A DNA stretch of 64,000 nucleotides from Fictibacillus phosphorivorans (GCF_023715845.1 NZ_JAMBOR010000002.1:186001-250000), one strand, 5' to 3'. Positions 1 through 15,934 are shown, counted from the stretch's first letter. A program made the numbers and translations. The notes: generated by a model not told the origin, from the sequence alone.

Positions 1-75
1 AGTTAAAGCCATTTATATGCAGGCATGTCCGCAAAAATGCTATACTATGAATCAGAAATAAGAGGTGAACCTATC

Positions 76-1785
76 ATGAGTTTTGATGGAATAATGACAC
101 GCGTTGTAACTGTTGAACTTCAGGATACTTTAACATCCGGTCGTATTTCAAAAGTTTATCAGCCGCATAAAACAGATCTTGTATTTACCATTCGTTCAAA
201 TGGCAAGAATCATAAGCTATTGATATCCGCTAATCCATCATTTGCACGGATACATCTAACTGAACACCAATATGAAAACCCTGAAACTCCTCCGATGTTT
301 TGCATGCTGCTCAGAAAACATCTAGAAGGCGCTTTTATTGAAAAAATCGAACAGCTGGGTGTAGAACGAATCATAAAGATTACTGTTAAAAACAGAGATG
401 AAATTGGGGATGAGACCACAAAAGTCCTTTATGTAGAAATCATGGGAAGACATTCGAACATTATATTGACGGATGAAAAGTCTAAAAAAATAATAGACAG
501 CATCAAACATATTCCTAGTTTTCAAAACAGACATCGAACCATACTGCCTGGTTTTACGTATATCCTTCCTCCTTCACAAGAAAAAGTTGATCCGTTCACG
601 ATTTCAAAGAAAGAAGAATTTATTTCTAAGATCTCTTGGAATGAAGGAAAACTGGATAAACAGCTAGTTACGAGATTCAGCGGGTTTTCACCCTTAATCG
701 CCAAAGAAATCGTAGAAAGAGCCGGTTTATCCATTCAGGATCAGGTAGCTGAGTCCTTCTTATCGGTGATGAATCAACTTACTGAAAAGCGCTATGAACC
801 TCAGATGATAACGAATCCGAAGAAAGAATACTTTTATGTTATTTCTTTAACACATGTTGAAGGAGAAATTCGTTCTTTTGAAACCGTAAGTAAGTTATTA
901 GACCGTTTCTTTTACGGAAAAGCTGACAGGGATCGTATTAAACAACAGGCGAACGACCTTGAGAAATACCTTTCGAATGAGTATGAAAAGATTGTGAAAA
1001 AGATCGGGAAATTAGAAAAGGAACTTGAACAAACCGTAAACGCTGAGGAATATCAGCGTAAAGGTGAACTCCTTACTGCCTATATGTATTTGGCTAAAAA
1101 AGGTGATACCGTCATTGAAGTTGAGGATTACTTCAGTGAAGACCAGCCAGTCGTTCAAATTAAACTTGATCCTTTAAAGACACCGGCCGAAAATGCTCAA
1201 AGCTATTTTAAAAAATATGGAAAACTCAAAAAATCAGTCTCTATCATAAAAGATCAGATCGAAAAATCTAAGAATGAGCTTCTCTATTTTGAACGACTTA
1301 TCGTTCAGATGGATTCTGCATCCATGAAGGATGTGGAAGAAATAAGAGAAGAGCTTGCGGAAGGCGGTTATTTAAAACACCGGCAGAGCAAGCAAAGGAA
1401 AAAACAAAACCAAGCTCCACAACCCGAGAAATTCATCTCTAGTGATGGAACTGAAATATTAGTCGGAAAGAACAACAAACAAAACGACTATTTAACATTC
1501 AAATTATCACGCGCGAACGAAACATGGCTTCATACAAAAGATATCCCTGGATCACATGTGCTCATTCGTTCGGCGGACCCGAGTGAAACAGATCTAAAAG
1601 AAGCTGCAGTTTTAGCCGGATTTTATAGCAAAGCTAAAAACTCCAGTTCGGTGCCGGTTGATTATACACTTGTGAAACATGTGAAGAAACCAAGTGGGGC
1701 TAAGCCTGGTTTTGTTATATATGACAATCAGCAGACGTTGTATGTAACTCCTGACGAAGATCTTGTTTTTAAGTTGAAGAAGTAA
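76..1785 (+). CDS. rqcH: Rqc2-type ribosome quality control factor RqcH
   Basis: 569-residue NFACT-family protein (yloA/FbpA family). In Bacillus, RqcH binds stalled 50S subunits and recruits tRNA-Ala to add C-terminal poly-alanine degradation tags. Visible parts are an NFACT-N region at about 1-190, a long charged coiled-coil region near 285-430, and an NFACT-R region from residue 453 containing WLHTKDIPGSH. The position equivalent to the B. subtilis Asp97-Arg98 pair is Glu97-Arg98 here, a conservative change. The ATG at 76 is chosen because AGAGGTGA precedes it and the protein then begins MSFDG like its relatives; an in-frame ATG at 25 lacks a site. It is convergent with the pyrimidine operon and shares the terminator at 2011-2049. 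The old name fibronectin-binding protein is misleading. The neighbouring B. subtilis sulfate genes are absent. Confidence 0.95.
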   Translation: MSFDGIMTRVVTVELQDTLTSGRISKVYQPHKTDLVFTIRSNGKNHKLLISANPSFARIHLTEHQYENPETPPMFCMLLRKHLEGAFIEKIEQLGVERIIKITVKNRDEIGDETTKVLYVEIMGRHSNIILTDEKSKKIIDSIKHIPSFQNRHRTILPGFTYILPPSQEKVDPFTISKKEEFISKISWNEGKLDKQLVTRFSGFSPLIAKEIVERAGLSIQDQVAESFLSVMNQLTEKRYEPQMITNPKKEYFYVISLTHVEGEIRSFETVSKLLDRFFYGKADRDRIKQQANDLEKYLSNEYEKIVKKIGKLEKELEQTVNAEEYQRKGELLTAYMYLAKKGDTVIEVEDYFSEDQPVVQIKLDPLKTPAENAQSYFKKYGKLKKSVSIIKDQIEKSKNELLYFERLIVQMDSASMKDVEEIREELAEGGYLKHRQSKQRKKQNQAPQPEKFISSDGTEILVGKNNKQNDYLTFKLSRANETWLHTKDIPGSHVLIRSADPSETDLKEAAVLAGFYSKAKNSSSVPVDYTLVKHVKKPSGAKPGFVIYDNQQTLYVTPDEDLVFKLKK

Positions 1786-1832
1786 GGATACAAATGCTTT
1801 TTTAAGTAATTTCTTGTTGTTTTTGAAGGTTA

Positions 1833-1955
1833 TTGATTTCCGTTCCAGTTGCTCGCTTTCCGCGGGGCAGGCGGTGAGCCACATTCGGGCGTTTCACTTT
1901 TAAGTGTCTCACCTGACCGCCAGTCCCGCAGGAGTCTCGCAACTACAACCTTTGA
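1833..1955 (+). repeat. dispersed intergenic repeat, copy A
   Basis: About 120 bp of GC-rich DNA in an AT-rich intergenic gap. It contains CGCTTTCCGCGGGG, then GGTGAG (1873-1878), a variable middle, CTCACC (1908-1913) and CCCGCAGGAGTCTCGC. The GGTGAG and CTCACC blocks are an inverted repeat. The same blocks in the same order occur at 18919-19044, 26231-26360, 26420-26548 and, reversed, 26780-26969. It has no open reading frame. I read it as a non-coding dispersed repeat of unknown function. Confidence 0.8.
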
Positions 1956-2010
1956 GTAAAACTCCAAGGATTAACTACAACCTAAAACAATCAATACCAA
2001 AACAAAAAAC

Positions 2011-2049
2011 AGCAGGACTGCTATCGATTAGCTGTCCTGCTGTTTTTTT
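2011..2049. terminator. bidirectional terminator between rqcH and the methyltransferase gene
   Basis: AGCAGGACTGCT at 2011-2022 pairs with AGCTGTCCTGCT at 2030-2041 with one mismatch. T-rich tracts follow on both strands. It can end rqcH on the plus strand and the pyrimidine operon on the minus strand; the methyltransferase stop codon lies at the inner edge of the stem. Confidence 0.85.
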
Positions 2050-2696
2050 GCCTTGCTTATTATGGCAAGTCCGCCAAGTACTTCTTTGTGTGTTACTTCT
2101 GTGAAACCTAGTTCTTTAAGCAATTTAGTCATTTCATCTGGTGTATAACGGTGTCTTCTTGTACTGACGTTCGACCATTTTAGAAGAGCTATTCGCTCAA
2201 AACCACTAATATCATTTTCTTTTGCGTACTGAGCCGCTGCTGCTTGACTCATCTTTTCACTAGGGTTAAACATAGCCATCTGGCCGTCTTTTCTCAGCAC
2301 ACGTCTGATTTCTTTTATACCCTTTGAAGGATCTGGCAATAAGAACATCACACATGTTGATAATGCTAGATGAAAGGAATCTTCATCAAACGGAAGGTTT
2401 TCAGCATCGGCAATTAAAAATTCACTTTTGCCGCTGAGCTCATGATAGAAAAATTGTTGAATGCTCGCTTTCACCATTTCTGAAGAAAGGTCAACGCCGA
2501 CCACTTTGTTAGCTTCTTCTGCTCCCCGCAGCAACAACCTGCCTGTTCCGCATCCGACATCTAAAATGTCCTTACCTTCCCAGGATCCTGTTATTTCTTT
2601 TAAGGTATCGTGTACACTCTTAAGCCAAGTGGTTCGTGCCATACCGTCGAAAAAAGATACTAAATCATCAAATTCTTCACCGTTCATTTTTCTCAA
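2028..2696 (-). CDS. class I SAM-dependent methyltransferase
   Basis: 222 residues with the Rossmann-fold SAM motif ILDVGCGTGRL at 44-54, acidic VVGVDLS ending strand 2, and IADAENLPFDEDSFHLAL, typical of UbiE/Methyltransf_11 proteins. The substrate cannot be told from sequence; small-molecule methylation is more likely than nucleic acid. A TTG start at 2696 fits AAGGGG nine bases upstream; the internal ATG at 2687 would lie 18 bases from it. The start is only 21 bases after the pyrE stop with no terminator between, so it appears to be the last gene of the pyr operon. B. subtilis has cysH and sulfate genes at this point instead. Confidence 0.8.
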   Translation of the reverse strand: MRKMNGEEFDDLVSFFDGMARTTWLKSVHDTLKEITGSWEGKDILDVGCGTGRLLLRGAEEANKVVGVDLSSEMVKASIQQFFYHELSGKSEFLIADAENLPFDEDSFHLALSTCVMFLLPDPSKGIKEIRRVLRKDGQMAMFNPSEKMSQAAAAQYAKENDISGFERIALLKWSNVSTRRHRYTPDEMTKLLKELGFTEVTHKEVLGGLAIISKAKKQQDS

Positions 2697-3324
2697 AATC
2701 GTATTCCCCTTAGAAAACTATTTGGAAAAAGTGGCTGCACCCCAGTTCTCAGGGTCCTTTTGCCATTCTTTTAATAAAGAAAGCCCTTGTTCACTAATCG
2801 TACCGCTTTCTTGTGCTTCCTCTATTAATGTACTAAAATTTGTGACCGTTTGGAAGGAAAGACCTTCTTTTTGGAATGCTGCAGTTCCTTTACTCAATCC
2901 ATAACTGAATATTGCTGCTACACCTAATACTTCAACTCCAGCTTCTTGAAGGGCCTGACAGGCTTGAATAGAACTTTTACCTGTTGATATTAAGTCTTCC
3001 ACCACTACAGCTTTTTTCACTTTTTCTGTTAGACCTTCAATTTGTTTACCTTTGCCATGCGCTTTTGCACTCGACCTGACGTAGCACATCGGTAAATACA
3101 TTTGGTCTGCAACAAAAGCAGCATGCGGGATTCCAGCAGTAGCTGTACCAGCAATAACATCAGCTTCTGTGTAATGTTTTTTAATCAATGAAACCAATTC
3201 TTCGGCAACTTGTTTACGCAGTTCAGGATAAGCAAGTATCAACCGATTATCACAATAGATTGGAGATTTCATACCTGAAGACCATGTGTATGGTTCCTCG
3301 GGTGAAAGTGTAACAGCTTTGATG

Positions 3325-5733
<2,409 letters not shown>

Positions 5734-5737
<4 letters not shown>

Positions 5738-8700
5738 ACAAGCACCTTTTCTTTTTTCGTAAAGGATGAAAGGGCATGAGCCGAGAAAGAGATCGATTCA
5801 AGCACTTCCAACAAGGCTTCCGAAGTATCCAAGTTTGTCAGACAGACCACTCCGTTTTCCGCACATTCTCTTCGAATTCTGAATCCGTCTCTTGCAGGAA
5901 TCTTTCCCTTCGTCAGTGTGTTTACAACAAACTGTGCTTCTCCTTTTCGAATCACATCAAGCAAGTTTCTTCCTTTTGAACCGATTTTACCGACTACGTC
6001 AACGGGAATCCCTTCTTTTTCAATAATGCTCGCCGTTCCTTCTGTTGCCATAATAGTGTAGCCGATCTCATAATATCTTTTTACCATTTCAAGTGCTTCA
6101 GCTTTATCTTTATCAGCTACTGTAAAGAGCACTGTTCCATAGGCCGGAATCTTTATTCCAGAGGCGATAAGTCCTTTATATAGCGCTTTTTGAAGATTCT
6201 TATCTCTTCCCATTACTTCTCCTGTCGACTTCATTTCAGGTCCTAAATACGTATCGACCCTGCGCAGTTTTGCGAAGGAGAATACAGGTACTTTAACAGA
6301 AACTTCATCGGCTTCTTTTTGATAGCCTGTTTCATATCCTTGCTGCTTCAAGCTTTCACCTAAGATCACTTTTGTCGCTGCGTTCGCCATCGGTACCCCT
6401 GTGATCTTGCTTAGGAAAGGAACTGTTCGGCTGGAGCGCGGGTTCACCTCAAGGACGTAAACTTCATCTTTATGCCAAACAAACTGGATATTCAAGAGAC
6501 CGATTATATTTAAGCCTTTCGCGATAGAAATCGTTCTGTCGATTATCTTTTGCTTGATTTCTTCTGGCAGTGTCTGTGGAGGATAGACAGCAATAGAATC
6601 ACCTGAGTGAACACCTGCCCGTTCAATATGCTCCATCATTCCTGGAATGAAGACGTCGTTCCCATCAGAAATCGCGTCAACTTCAATCTCTTTTCCTTCA
6701 AGGTATCGATCGACCAAGACAGGATGATCAGGGTTAACTCGTGCTGCGTTCTCCATATACTGCAAGAGTTCAGATTCTTGATACACGATCTCCATCGCTC
6801 GGCCGCCAAGAACATAAGAAGGTCGAACGAGCACCGGGTAACCGATAGATGAAGCGATCGTTACCGCGTCAGTTACTGAAAAAGCGGTCTTTCCAGCAGG
6901 TTGAGGAATGTTAAGCTCCTGCATCACTTTCTCAAAACGTTCTCTGTCTTCTGCTAAATCCATACTGTCGAGGGAGGTTCCAAGAATTTTGATTCCTCTT
7001 CTTTCAAGTTCTTCAGAGAGGTTGATCGCAGTTTGTCCGCCAAATTGTACAATTACCCCTTCTGGCTTTTCGTGCTCGATTACATGCATGACATCTTCGA
7101 CCGTTAATGGCTCAAAATAAAGCTTGTCCGACATGCTAAAGTCAGTAGAAACAGTTTCAGGATTGTTGTTAATAATGATGGCTTCATAACCCGCTTCTTG
7201 AATTGCCCATACTGTGTGGACCGTTGCATAATCGAATTCAATTCCTTGTCCGATTCTGATCGGGCCTGACCCTAGTACAACCACACTCTTTTTATCTGTG
7301 ATGACAGACTCATCTTCTTCACCATATGTGCCATAGTAGTAAGGTGTTGTCGATTCGAATTCGGCGGCACACGTATCTACCATTTTAAAAACTGGTTTGA
7401 TGTTTTCTTTTTGTCTGAATTTGTATAGGTCATATTCATCCACGCCCCATGCGTCTGCGATCCACCTATCACTAAATCCTTTTTCCTTCGCTTTCTGTAA
7501 GATACCGGCATCATGCTTTCGTTCTTTCACTCTGTTTTCAAGTAGAATCATGCCGTGGAGTTTTTCAAGGAAGAAAAGATCAATCTTTGTCCATTCATGA
7601 ATCTGCTCAACTGTGATTCCCATTCTAAATGCTTCAGCGATATAGAATAACCGCTCATCATCAGCTCGCAAGATTTTTTCTTCTACTTCTGATACCGTTA
7701 GTTGATTATCCGTCACTCCCAGGTGGAAAGCTGAAATCTCAAGAGAGCGCACTGCTTTTAACAGTGATTCTTCAAAGTTACGGCCGATCGCCATTACTTC
7801 TCCAGTGGCTTTCATTTGAGTGCCAAGTTTTCGGTTCGCACCTTCAAACTTGTCGAACGGCCATCTTGGTATTTTCGTTACGATGTAATCCAGGGCTGGT
7901 TCAAAACAAGCATAAGTAGTACCTGTTACAGGATTTTTAACTTCGTCTAGCGTATACCCTACAGCGATCTTAGCTGCAAGCTTCGCGATCGGATAACCGG
8001 TAGCTTTTGAAGCTAATGCGGATGAACGGCTTACCCGCGGATTCACTTCGATTACATAATATTGCGAGCTATCTGGATCCAGCGCGAGCTGAACATTACA
8101 GCCGCCTTCTATTTTTAAAGCTCTGATTATCTTTAATGAAGCGTTCCTTAGCAGCTGATAGTCTCTGTCTGTTAAGGTTTGACTTGGTGCAACAACGATT
8201 GAATCTCCTGTATGGATCCCCACTGGATCAATGTTCTCCATGTTACAAACAACGATCGCTGTGTCATTCTTATCTCTCATCACTTCGTACTCTACTTCTT
8301 TAAAACCAGCAATGCTTTTTTCGATCAATACTTGGCCAACAGGACTTGCATGCAGTCCCGCTGCTGTGATCTCTAAGAATTCTTCTTCATCATTTACGAT
8401 GCCCCCACCGGTTCCGCCAAGTGTAAAGGCTGGGCGAATAATCACCGGGTATCCATGTTGGTCAACAAATTCCTTTGCTTCTTCCATGTTGTGAACAATT
8501 GCGCTCTCAGGAACGGGCTCATTTAGCTCTCTCATTAATTCTCTAAACAAATCACGGTCTTCCGCTTGCTGAATGGATGGTAGCTTAGTTCCTAAAAGTT
8601 CCACATTATATTCTTCTAAAATGCCAGAGTTGAAGAGTTCAACTGCCAAGTTCAGACCGGTCTGTCCTCCAAGAGTAGCAAGTAGACCATCTGGACGTTC

Positions 8701-8940
8701 CTGGCGGATAATTCTTGATACAAATTCAAGCGTTAAAGGTTCAATGTATACTTTATCTGCCATGTTCGGATCGGTCATAATCGTTGCCGGGTTTGAGTTC
8801 ACAAGAACAACTTCATATCCCTCTTCTTTTAATGCTTGGCAAGCTTGTGTTCCTGCATAGTCAAATTCTGCTGCTTGTCCAATTACGATTGGTCCTGATC
8901 CAATTACTAAAATTTTTCGGATGTCATGTCGTTTAGGCAT
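5734..8940 (-). CDS. carB: carbamoyl-phosphate synthase large subunit (pyrimidine type)
   Basis: 1068 residues, also called pyrAB. It makes carbamoyl phosphate from bicarbonate, two ATP and ammonia delivered by CarA. The protein is an internal duplication: two ATP-grasp halves each begin with KxxVxGSGPIxIGQ-type sequence (near residues 9 and 555) and contain GGQTxxNL repeats. A C-terminal MGS-like regulatory domain from about 930 carries the allosteric region. It overlaps carA by 8 bases and pyrK by 4. Its place inside the pyr operon makes it the pyrimidine-specific rather than arginine-specific enzyme. Confidence 0.97.
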
Positions 8941-10026
8941 TCTGCATCAAACCTTCTTTCTTTGTTGTTTTGATCATTTTCATGAAGTCATCGAAGATTG
9001 GATTCGAATCTTGAGGACCAGGTGATGCTTCAGGATGGTATTGGATAGAAAAAGCCCTTTTCACTTTATGTTTCAACCCTTCAACAGTCCCATCGTTTAC
9101 AGCCTGATGTGTAAGTTCCAACGATGTGTTCACTAACGAATCCACTGTAACGGCATAACCATGGTTTTGAGAAGTAAGTGCAATCTTACCTGTCTCGAGG
9201 TCTCTCACGGGATGATTCGATCCGCGATGTCCGAATTTCAGTTTCTCCGTGTCACCGCCGCAAGCAAGAGCAAGAAGCTGATGACCTAAGCAGATTCCTA
9301 AAATCGGTATATTATAGTTTAAAAGCTCTTGTATCATCGTGATGCCTTCAGGTACATCTTTTGGATCCCCAGGTCCGTTGCTTAATAGAACACCGTCTGG
9401 CTGTAAGCGGATAATATCGGCTGCTGGCGTGTTATAAGGAACGACGATCACATCACACAACCTTCTTGATAATTCTCTTAACATACCTGTTTTTACTCCA
9501 AAATCTACTACAACCACTCTATTTCCACTGTTTGGAAGGTGATAGGGAGTCTTCGTCGTCACTTTTGATACTTGATCCGTTGTTAGAGGTGCTGCATTTA
9601 TTTCATTAATTATTTCTTGAGCATTTTCAATCGTGTTCGACAATCTTCCTTTTAACGTTCCATGCTGTCTGATTTTTCTTGTTAGTTTTCTTGTATCTAT
9701 TCCGTAAAGTCCTGGAATGTCCTTTGCTGTCAGCCAGCTGCTTAACGATTGCATGCCTTCATGATGATTTGGAAACTCTGCATGTTCATTTACGATAATT
9801 CCGCTTGCTGCAGGGCGTATGGATTCATAATCTGTTCGATTAATTCCATAATTCCCTACTAGCGGATATGTGAAAGTGATGATTTGGTCACAGTATGAAG
9901 GATCTGTCAAAACCTCTTGATAGCCTGTCATACTCGTTGTAAAAACAACCTCACCGTTCGATTCACGGCTTGAACCAAATGCTAGACCCTTAAAAATTGT
10001 GCCATCTTCTAAGATTAAGTAACGTT

Positions 10027-10030
<4 letters not shown>
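8933..10030 (-). CDS. carA: carbamoyl-phosphate synthase small subunit (glutaminase)
   Basis: 365 residues, also called pyrAA. It hydrolyses glutamine and channels ammonia to CarB. An N-terminal CPSase_sm domain (LEDGTIFKG) is followed by a class I glutamine amidotransferase domain with nucleophile Cys247 in GICLGHQ and the His-Glu pair in [12 protein letters not shown] near 332. The start at 10030 has GGAGGAG and overlaps the pyrC stop as ATGA. Confidence 0.97.
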
Positions 10031-12332
<2,302 letters not shown>

Positions 12333-12346
12333 AATTAAAAGGTGGT

Positions 12347-13666
12347 TTATGCAGCTGTGTCGTTACCGTTTTTTTTAAACATCTTGTTCATTAAATCTTT
12401 ATCTTCTTCTTTTCCCGGCAGTACCAGGTTCAAGAAGATTCCAATTAATGTTGCAAGCGCCATTCCAGCAACCTCAAAGTTTTCACTAATCTTGAGTGCC
12501 GCTCCTCCAATTCCAGTTACAAGAATAACAGAAGAGATGATCAAGTTTCTTTTGTTTCCGAAATCGATGTTGTTGTCTACCAGCATTCTTAATCCTGAAG
12601 AAGCGATGATTCCGAACAAGAGGATCGATACTCCTCCCATAACTGCTGTTGGAATTGTGCTGATCAATGCTGTTACCTTACCAGAGAATCCGAACAGGAT
12701 GGCTGTCACGGCAGCACCTCCTATTACAAACACTGAGTAGACTCTTGTGATTGCCAATACACCAATGTTTTCACCGTAAGTTGTTACTGGCGGTCCACCA
12801 ATCATAGAGCCGATCATAACCCCAATTCCGTCTCCTAAAATGGAGCGATGAAGACCTGGTTTTTCTATAAAATTGCGTCCAACTACCTTGGATAGTACAA
12901 GCTGATGTCCGATATGTTCAGCGATCGTTACTGCTGCTACAGGCATCATGATCATCGCGATGCTCCATGAGAAGTCAGGAGTATAAGTTACGAACGGTAC
13001 GATGAAATCCGGAGCTTGAATCCATTTTGCTTCAGCTACTTTTGTGAAATCGACCAATCCTCTAAAGTATGCGAACGTATATCCAGAGATGATTCCGATT
13101 AAGATCGGGATGATTCCTAAGATTCCTCTAAAAAAGATGGAGCAAATGATGGTTACAGCTAGCGTAAAAAGAGCAACTGTAAAGTGAGTTAAGCTGTAGT
13201 TTTCAGTTCCTGGTACATTCATTGCCATTCCTACAGCAACATTTGCAAGACCGAGACCGATTACGATAATTACAGGTCCTACTACAATTGGAGGGAGTAC
13301 GCGCATCAACCATTTAAAACCAAAGCCTCTAATGAGTAATGCGACCGCCCCGTATACCAAACCTGCTAAGAAACTTCCGAGCATTGCAGCTTCGGGACCG
13401 CCAAAAGCTTTTACAGTCAAGATCGGAGTAATAAAAGCAAAGCTCGACCCGAGGTATGCCGGAATCTGTCCTTTTGTTACGAGTAGGTAAGCCAGTGTAG
13501 CAAGTCCACTTGACACAAGTGCCACACCAGGATGAAGTCCCACTAAGAACGGGACAAGTACAGTTGCACCAAACATCGCGAATAAGTGCTGGAGGCTTAG
13601 TGTAAGCCATTGAACCGGTGATGGTTTTTCATTCACATCTAAAATTGCCTTTGTATTGTTTTCCAT
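12347..13666 (-). CDS. pyrP: uracil permease
   Basis: 439 residues, integral membrane protein of the nucleobase:cation symporter-2 (UraA/PyrP) family that imports uracil by proton symport. About 12-14 hydrophobic segments run from residue 18 to 415. The family signatures AEHIGHQLVLSKVVGRNF and GGPPVTTYGENIGVLAITRVYS are both present; the latter half-helix contains substrate and proton-binding residues. The ATG at 13666 has GGAGG nine bases upstream. It sits between PyrR attenuators before and after it, so uptake is repressed together with synthesis when UMP is plentiful. Confidence 0.95.
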   Translation of the reverse strand: MENNTKAILDVNEKPSPVQWLTLSLQHLFAMFGATVLVPFLVGLHPGVALVSSGLATLAYLLVTKGQIPAYLGSSFAFITPILTVKAFGGPEAAMLGSFLAGLVYGAVALLIRGFGFKWLMRVLPPIVVGPVIIVIGLGLANVAVGMAMNVPGTENYSLTHFTVALFTLAVTIICSIFFRGILGIIPILIGIISGYTFAYFRGLVDFTKVAEAKWIQAPDFIVPFVTYTPDFSWSIAMIMMPVAAVTIAEHIGHQLVLSKVVGRNFIEKPGLHRSILGDGIGVMIGSMIGGPPVTTYGENIGVLAITRVYSVFVIGGAAVTAILFGFSGKVTALISTIPTAVMGGVSILLFGIIASSGLRMLVDNNIDFGNKRNLIISSVILVTGIGGAALKISENFEVAGMALATLIGIFLNLVLPGKEEDKDLMNKMFKKNGNDTAA

Positions 13667-13704
13667 ATCGAATGACCTCCTCTTTTAAAAAAGCTTTCTT
13701 GCCA

Positions 13705-13812
13705 TAAAAAAACCTCTTTTGCTTTTGCAAAAGAGGCCGTGGAGGCACACGCATACAGTTATCCTATACTGCACGCGATTTATTACCTCCCTTGCCAGCC
13801 TCTCTGGACTGT
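13705..13812 (-). promoter_or_regulatory. PyrR attenuator between pyrR and pyrP
   Basis: The PyrR-binding loop AGTCCAGAGAGGCT (minus strand, 13797-13810) matches the consensus ARUCCNGNGAGGYU exactly. Downstream is the terminator stem CCTCTTTTGC / GCAAAAGAGG with a seven-T run (13705-13736). Confidence 0.93.
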
Positions 13813-13825
13813 ATTTAAAGGGATA

Positions 13826-14398
<573 letters not shown>

Positions 14399-14415
14399 TT
14401 AACCGTCATCGTCTG

Positions 14416-14510
14416 CAAAAAAAATCCTCCCGTCACGCATGACGAGAGGATAGAGTAATCCCATATGGATTCTCATTAATAACGTTTCCTTCTCAGCCTC
14501 ACGGGACTAA
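14416..14510 (-). promoter_or_regulatory. PyrR attenuator in the pyr leader
   Basis: The PyrR-binding loop AGTCCCGTGAGGCT (14495-14508, minus strand) matches ARUCCNGNGAGGYU exactly. It is followed by the terminator ATCCTCTCGTC / GACGGGAGGAT and eight T (14416-14451) before pyrR. Confidence 0.93.
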
Positions 14511-14537
14511 AGTTAAAGGACTATTTAAGTTACATTG

Positions 14538-14566
14538 ATTATGACAAACTGTATTCTCTTTGTCAA
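14538..14566 (-). promoter_or_regulatory. sigma-A promoter of the pyr operon
   Basis: On the minus strand TTGACA (14561-14566) and CATAAT (14538-14543) are separated by exactly 17 bases. Transcription would begin near 14531, just ahead of the first PyrR attenuator. The -35 box overlaps the last codons of the rluD-like gene. Confidence 0.88.
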
Positions 14567-15477
14567 CTTCTTTTCTCTAACAAATCCAATAGGTCTTGCA
14601 TTTCAGATGGAATCTCTCTCTCAAATTCCATGTACTCGTCCGTTCGAGGATGCTTAAAGCCCAACGTTTGAGCATGAAGAGCCTGTCCATCAATTGGAAG
14701 GGTTTTAGAGGGACCGTACTTAGGATCTCCAGCTAACGGGAATCCAATATACTTCATATGAACGCGAATCTGGTGCGTTCTACCCGTCTCAAGCTGGCAT
14801 TCCACGAATGTAAAGTTCGTGAATCGTTTAATCACATTGAAATGTGTGACAGCATCACGGCTGTTCTCATCCGTTACGGTCATTTTCTGGCGGTCACTTT
14901 TATCCCGGCCGATTGGAGCATCAATTGTTCCTTGATCATGCGGCATCACCCCATGTACGATCGCTTTATAAACTCTTGTTGTTGTTTTGGCCTTAAGCTG
15001 GTTTACAAGTGATTCATGTGCCATATCATTTTTAGCAACCATTAATAATCCTGACGTATCCTTATCGATCCGATGGACGATTCCAGGGCGAAGAACACCA
15101 TTGATTCCAGATAAATCTTTGCAATGTGCCATCAAACCGTTTACGAGGGTTCCACTATAGTGTCCTGGTGCTGGGTGAACGACCATTCCTCTAGGTTTGT
15201 TCACCACAAGAACATCAGAGTCTTCATAAACGATATCAAGATCCATCTCTTCTGGCACAACGTCCAGTTCCTGTGGTTCAGGAATTTCGATTTCAACAAC
15301 ATCACCGGTTGCACATTTATAATTTGATTTAACCGGTCTATCGTTTAGTAAGACAATTTTATCTTTAATCCAATTTTGAATCTGTGATCTTGACCATTCC
15401 TCTTGGACATCAGATAAAACTTTATCAATACGGTTCCCTTTTTGTTCTGAAGTTACCGTATATTCAAATTTACTCAT
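14563..15477 (-). CDS. rluD: RluD-family 23S rRNA pseudouridine synthase
   Basis: 304 residues, orthologous in position and sequence to B. subtilis ylyB. An N-terminal S4 RNA-binding domain spans about 13-75. The catalytic domain has the RluA-family motif HRIDKDTSG at 135-143 with catalytic Asp138, and GRTHQIRVH further on. By family it isomerises uridines in 23S rRNA helix 69, but the exact position is not provable here. It overlaps the end of lspA by 8 bases, suggesting coupling with it. Confidence 0.92.
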   Translation of the reverse strand: MSKFEYTVTSEQKGNRIDKVLSDVQEEWSRSQIQNWIKDKIVLLNDRPVKSNYKCATGDVVEIEIPEPQELDVVPEEMDLDIVYEDSDVLVVNKPRGMVVHPAPGHYSGTLVNGLMAHCKDLSGINGVLRPGIVHRIDKDTSGLLMVAKNDMAHESLVNQLKAKTTTRVYKAIVHGVMPHDQGTIDAPIGRDKSDRQKMTVTDENSRDAVTHFNVIKRFTNFTFVECQLETGRTHQIRVHMKYIGFPLAGDPKYGPSKTLPIDGQALHAQTLGFKHPRTDEYMEFEREIPSEMQDLLDLLEKRS

Positions 15478-15934
15478 TTTCTGTCTCCTTCTGTTTGCTA
15501 TCCATAAAACTCTGAATAAAAATCAAACCTACACCGATTACTAACGCACTGTCTGCAACATTAAAGATAGGGAAATCATAGCTTCCGATATAAACATCAA
15601 CAAAGTCTACAACTTCTCCACGCAGTAGACGATCAATAAAGTTTCCTAATGCACCACCAAGAACAAGTGCAAGTGCCGTTTTAAGCAATTTATCAGTTGC
15701 ATGCTTCTGTAAATAGTAGATGACAGCTCCAACAACAATAATCGTTATGATAATAAAAAAGTATCGCTGATCTTGCAGAATACCGAATGCAGCCCCTCTG
15801 TTACGGTGTGAGGTTATGTAGAATACTTGATCGATGACAGGGATAGACTGGCCGAGGTCCATCTTTTTTACAATCATCCATTTTGTCGCTTGATCAGCAG
15901 CAAACATTAACAAGGCCAATAGATAATAAAACAA
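15470..15934 (-). CDS. lspA: lipoprotein signal peptidase (SPase II)
   Basis: 154 residues with four membrane helices. This aspartyl protease cleaves signal peptides of diacylglyceryl-modified prolipoproteins at the membrane surface. Family motifs are [15 protein letters not shown] and FPIFNVADS; the catalytic pair is Asp110 and Asp128, spaced 18 as in other LspA proteins. The TTG start follows GGAGG by seven bases. B. subtilis has ylyA between ileS and lspA; here the two are adjacent. Confidence 0.95.
   Translation of the reverse strand: MFYYLLALLMFAADQATKWMIVKKMDLGQSIPVIDQVFYITSHRNRGAAFGILQDQRYFFIIITIIVVGAVIYYLQKHATDKLLKTALALVLGGALGNFIDRLLRGEVVDFVDVYIGSYDFPIFNVADSALVIGVGLIFIQSFMDSKQKETENE

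Noticed and set aside
41-46. TATACT upstream of rqcH as a -10 box
   Set aside because: No -35-like hexamer at a normal distance; too weak to list.
1904-2104. Plus-strand ORF of 66 codons after rqcH
   Set aside because: It runs through repeat copy A and the terminator, has no ribosome binding site and no recognisable protein character.
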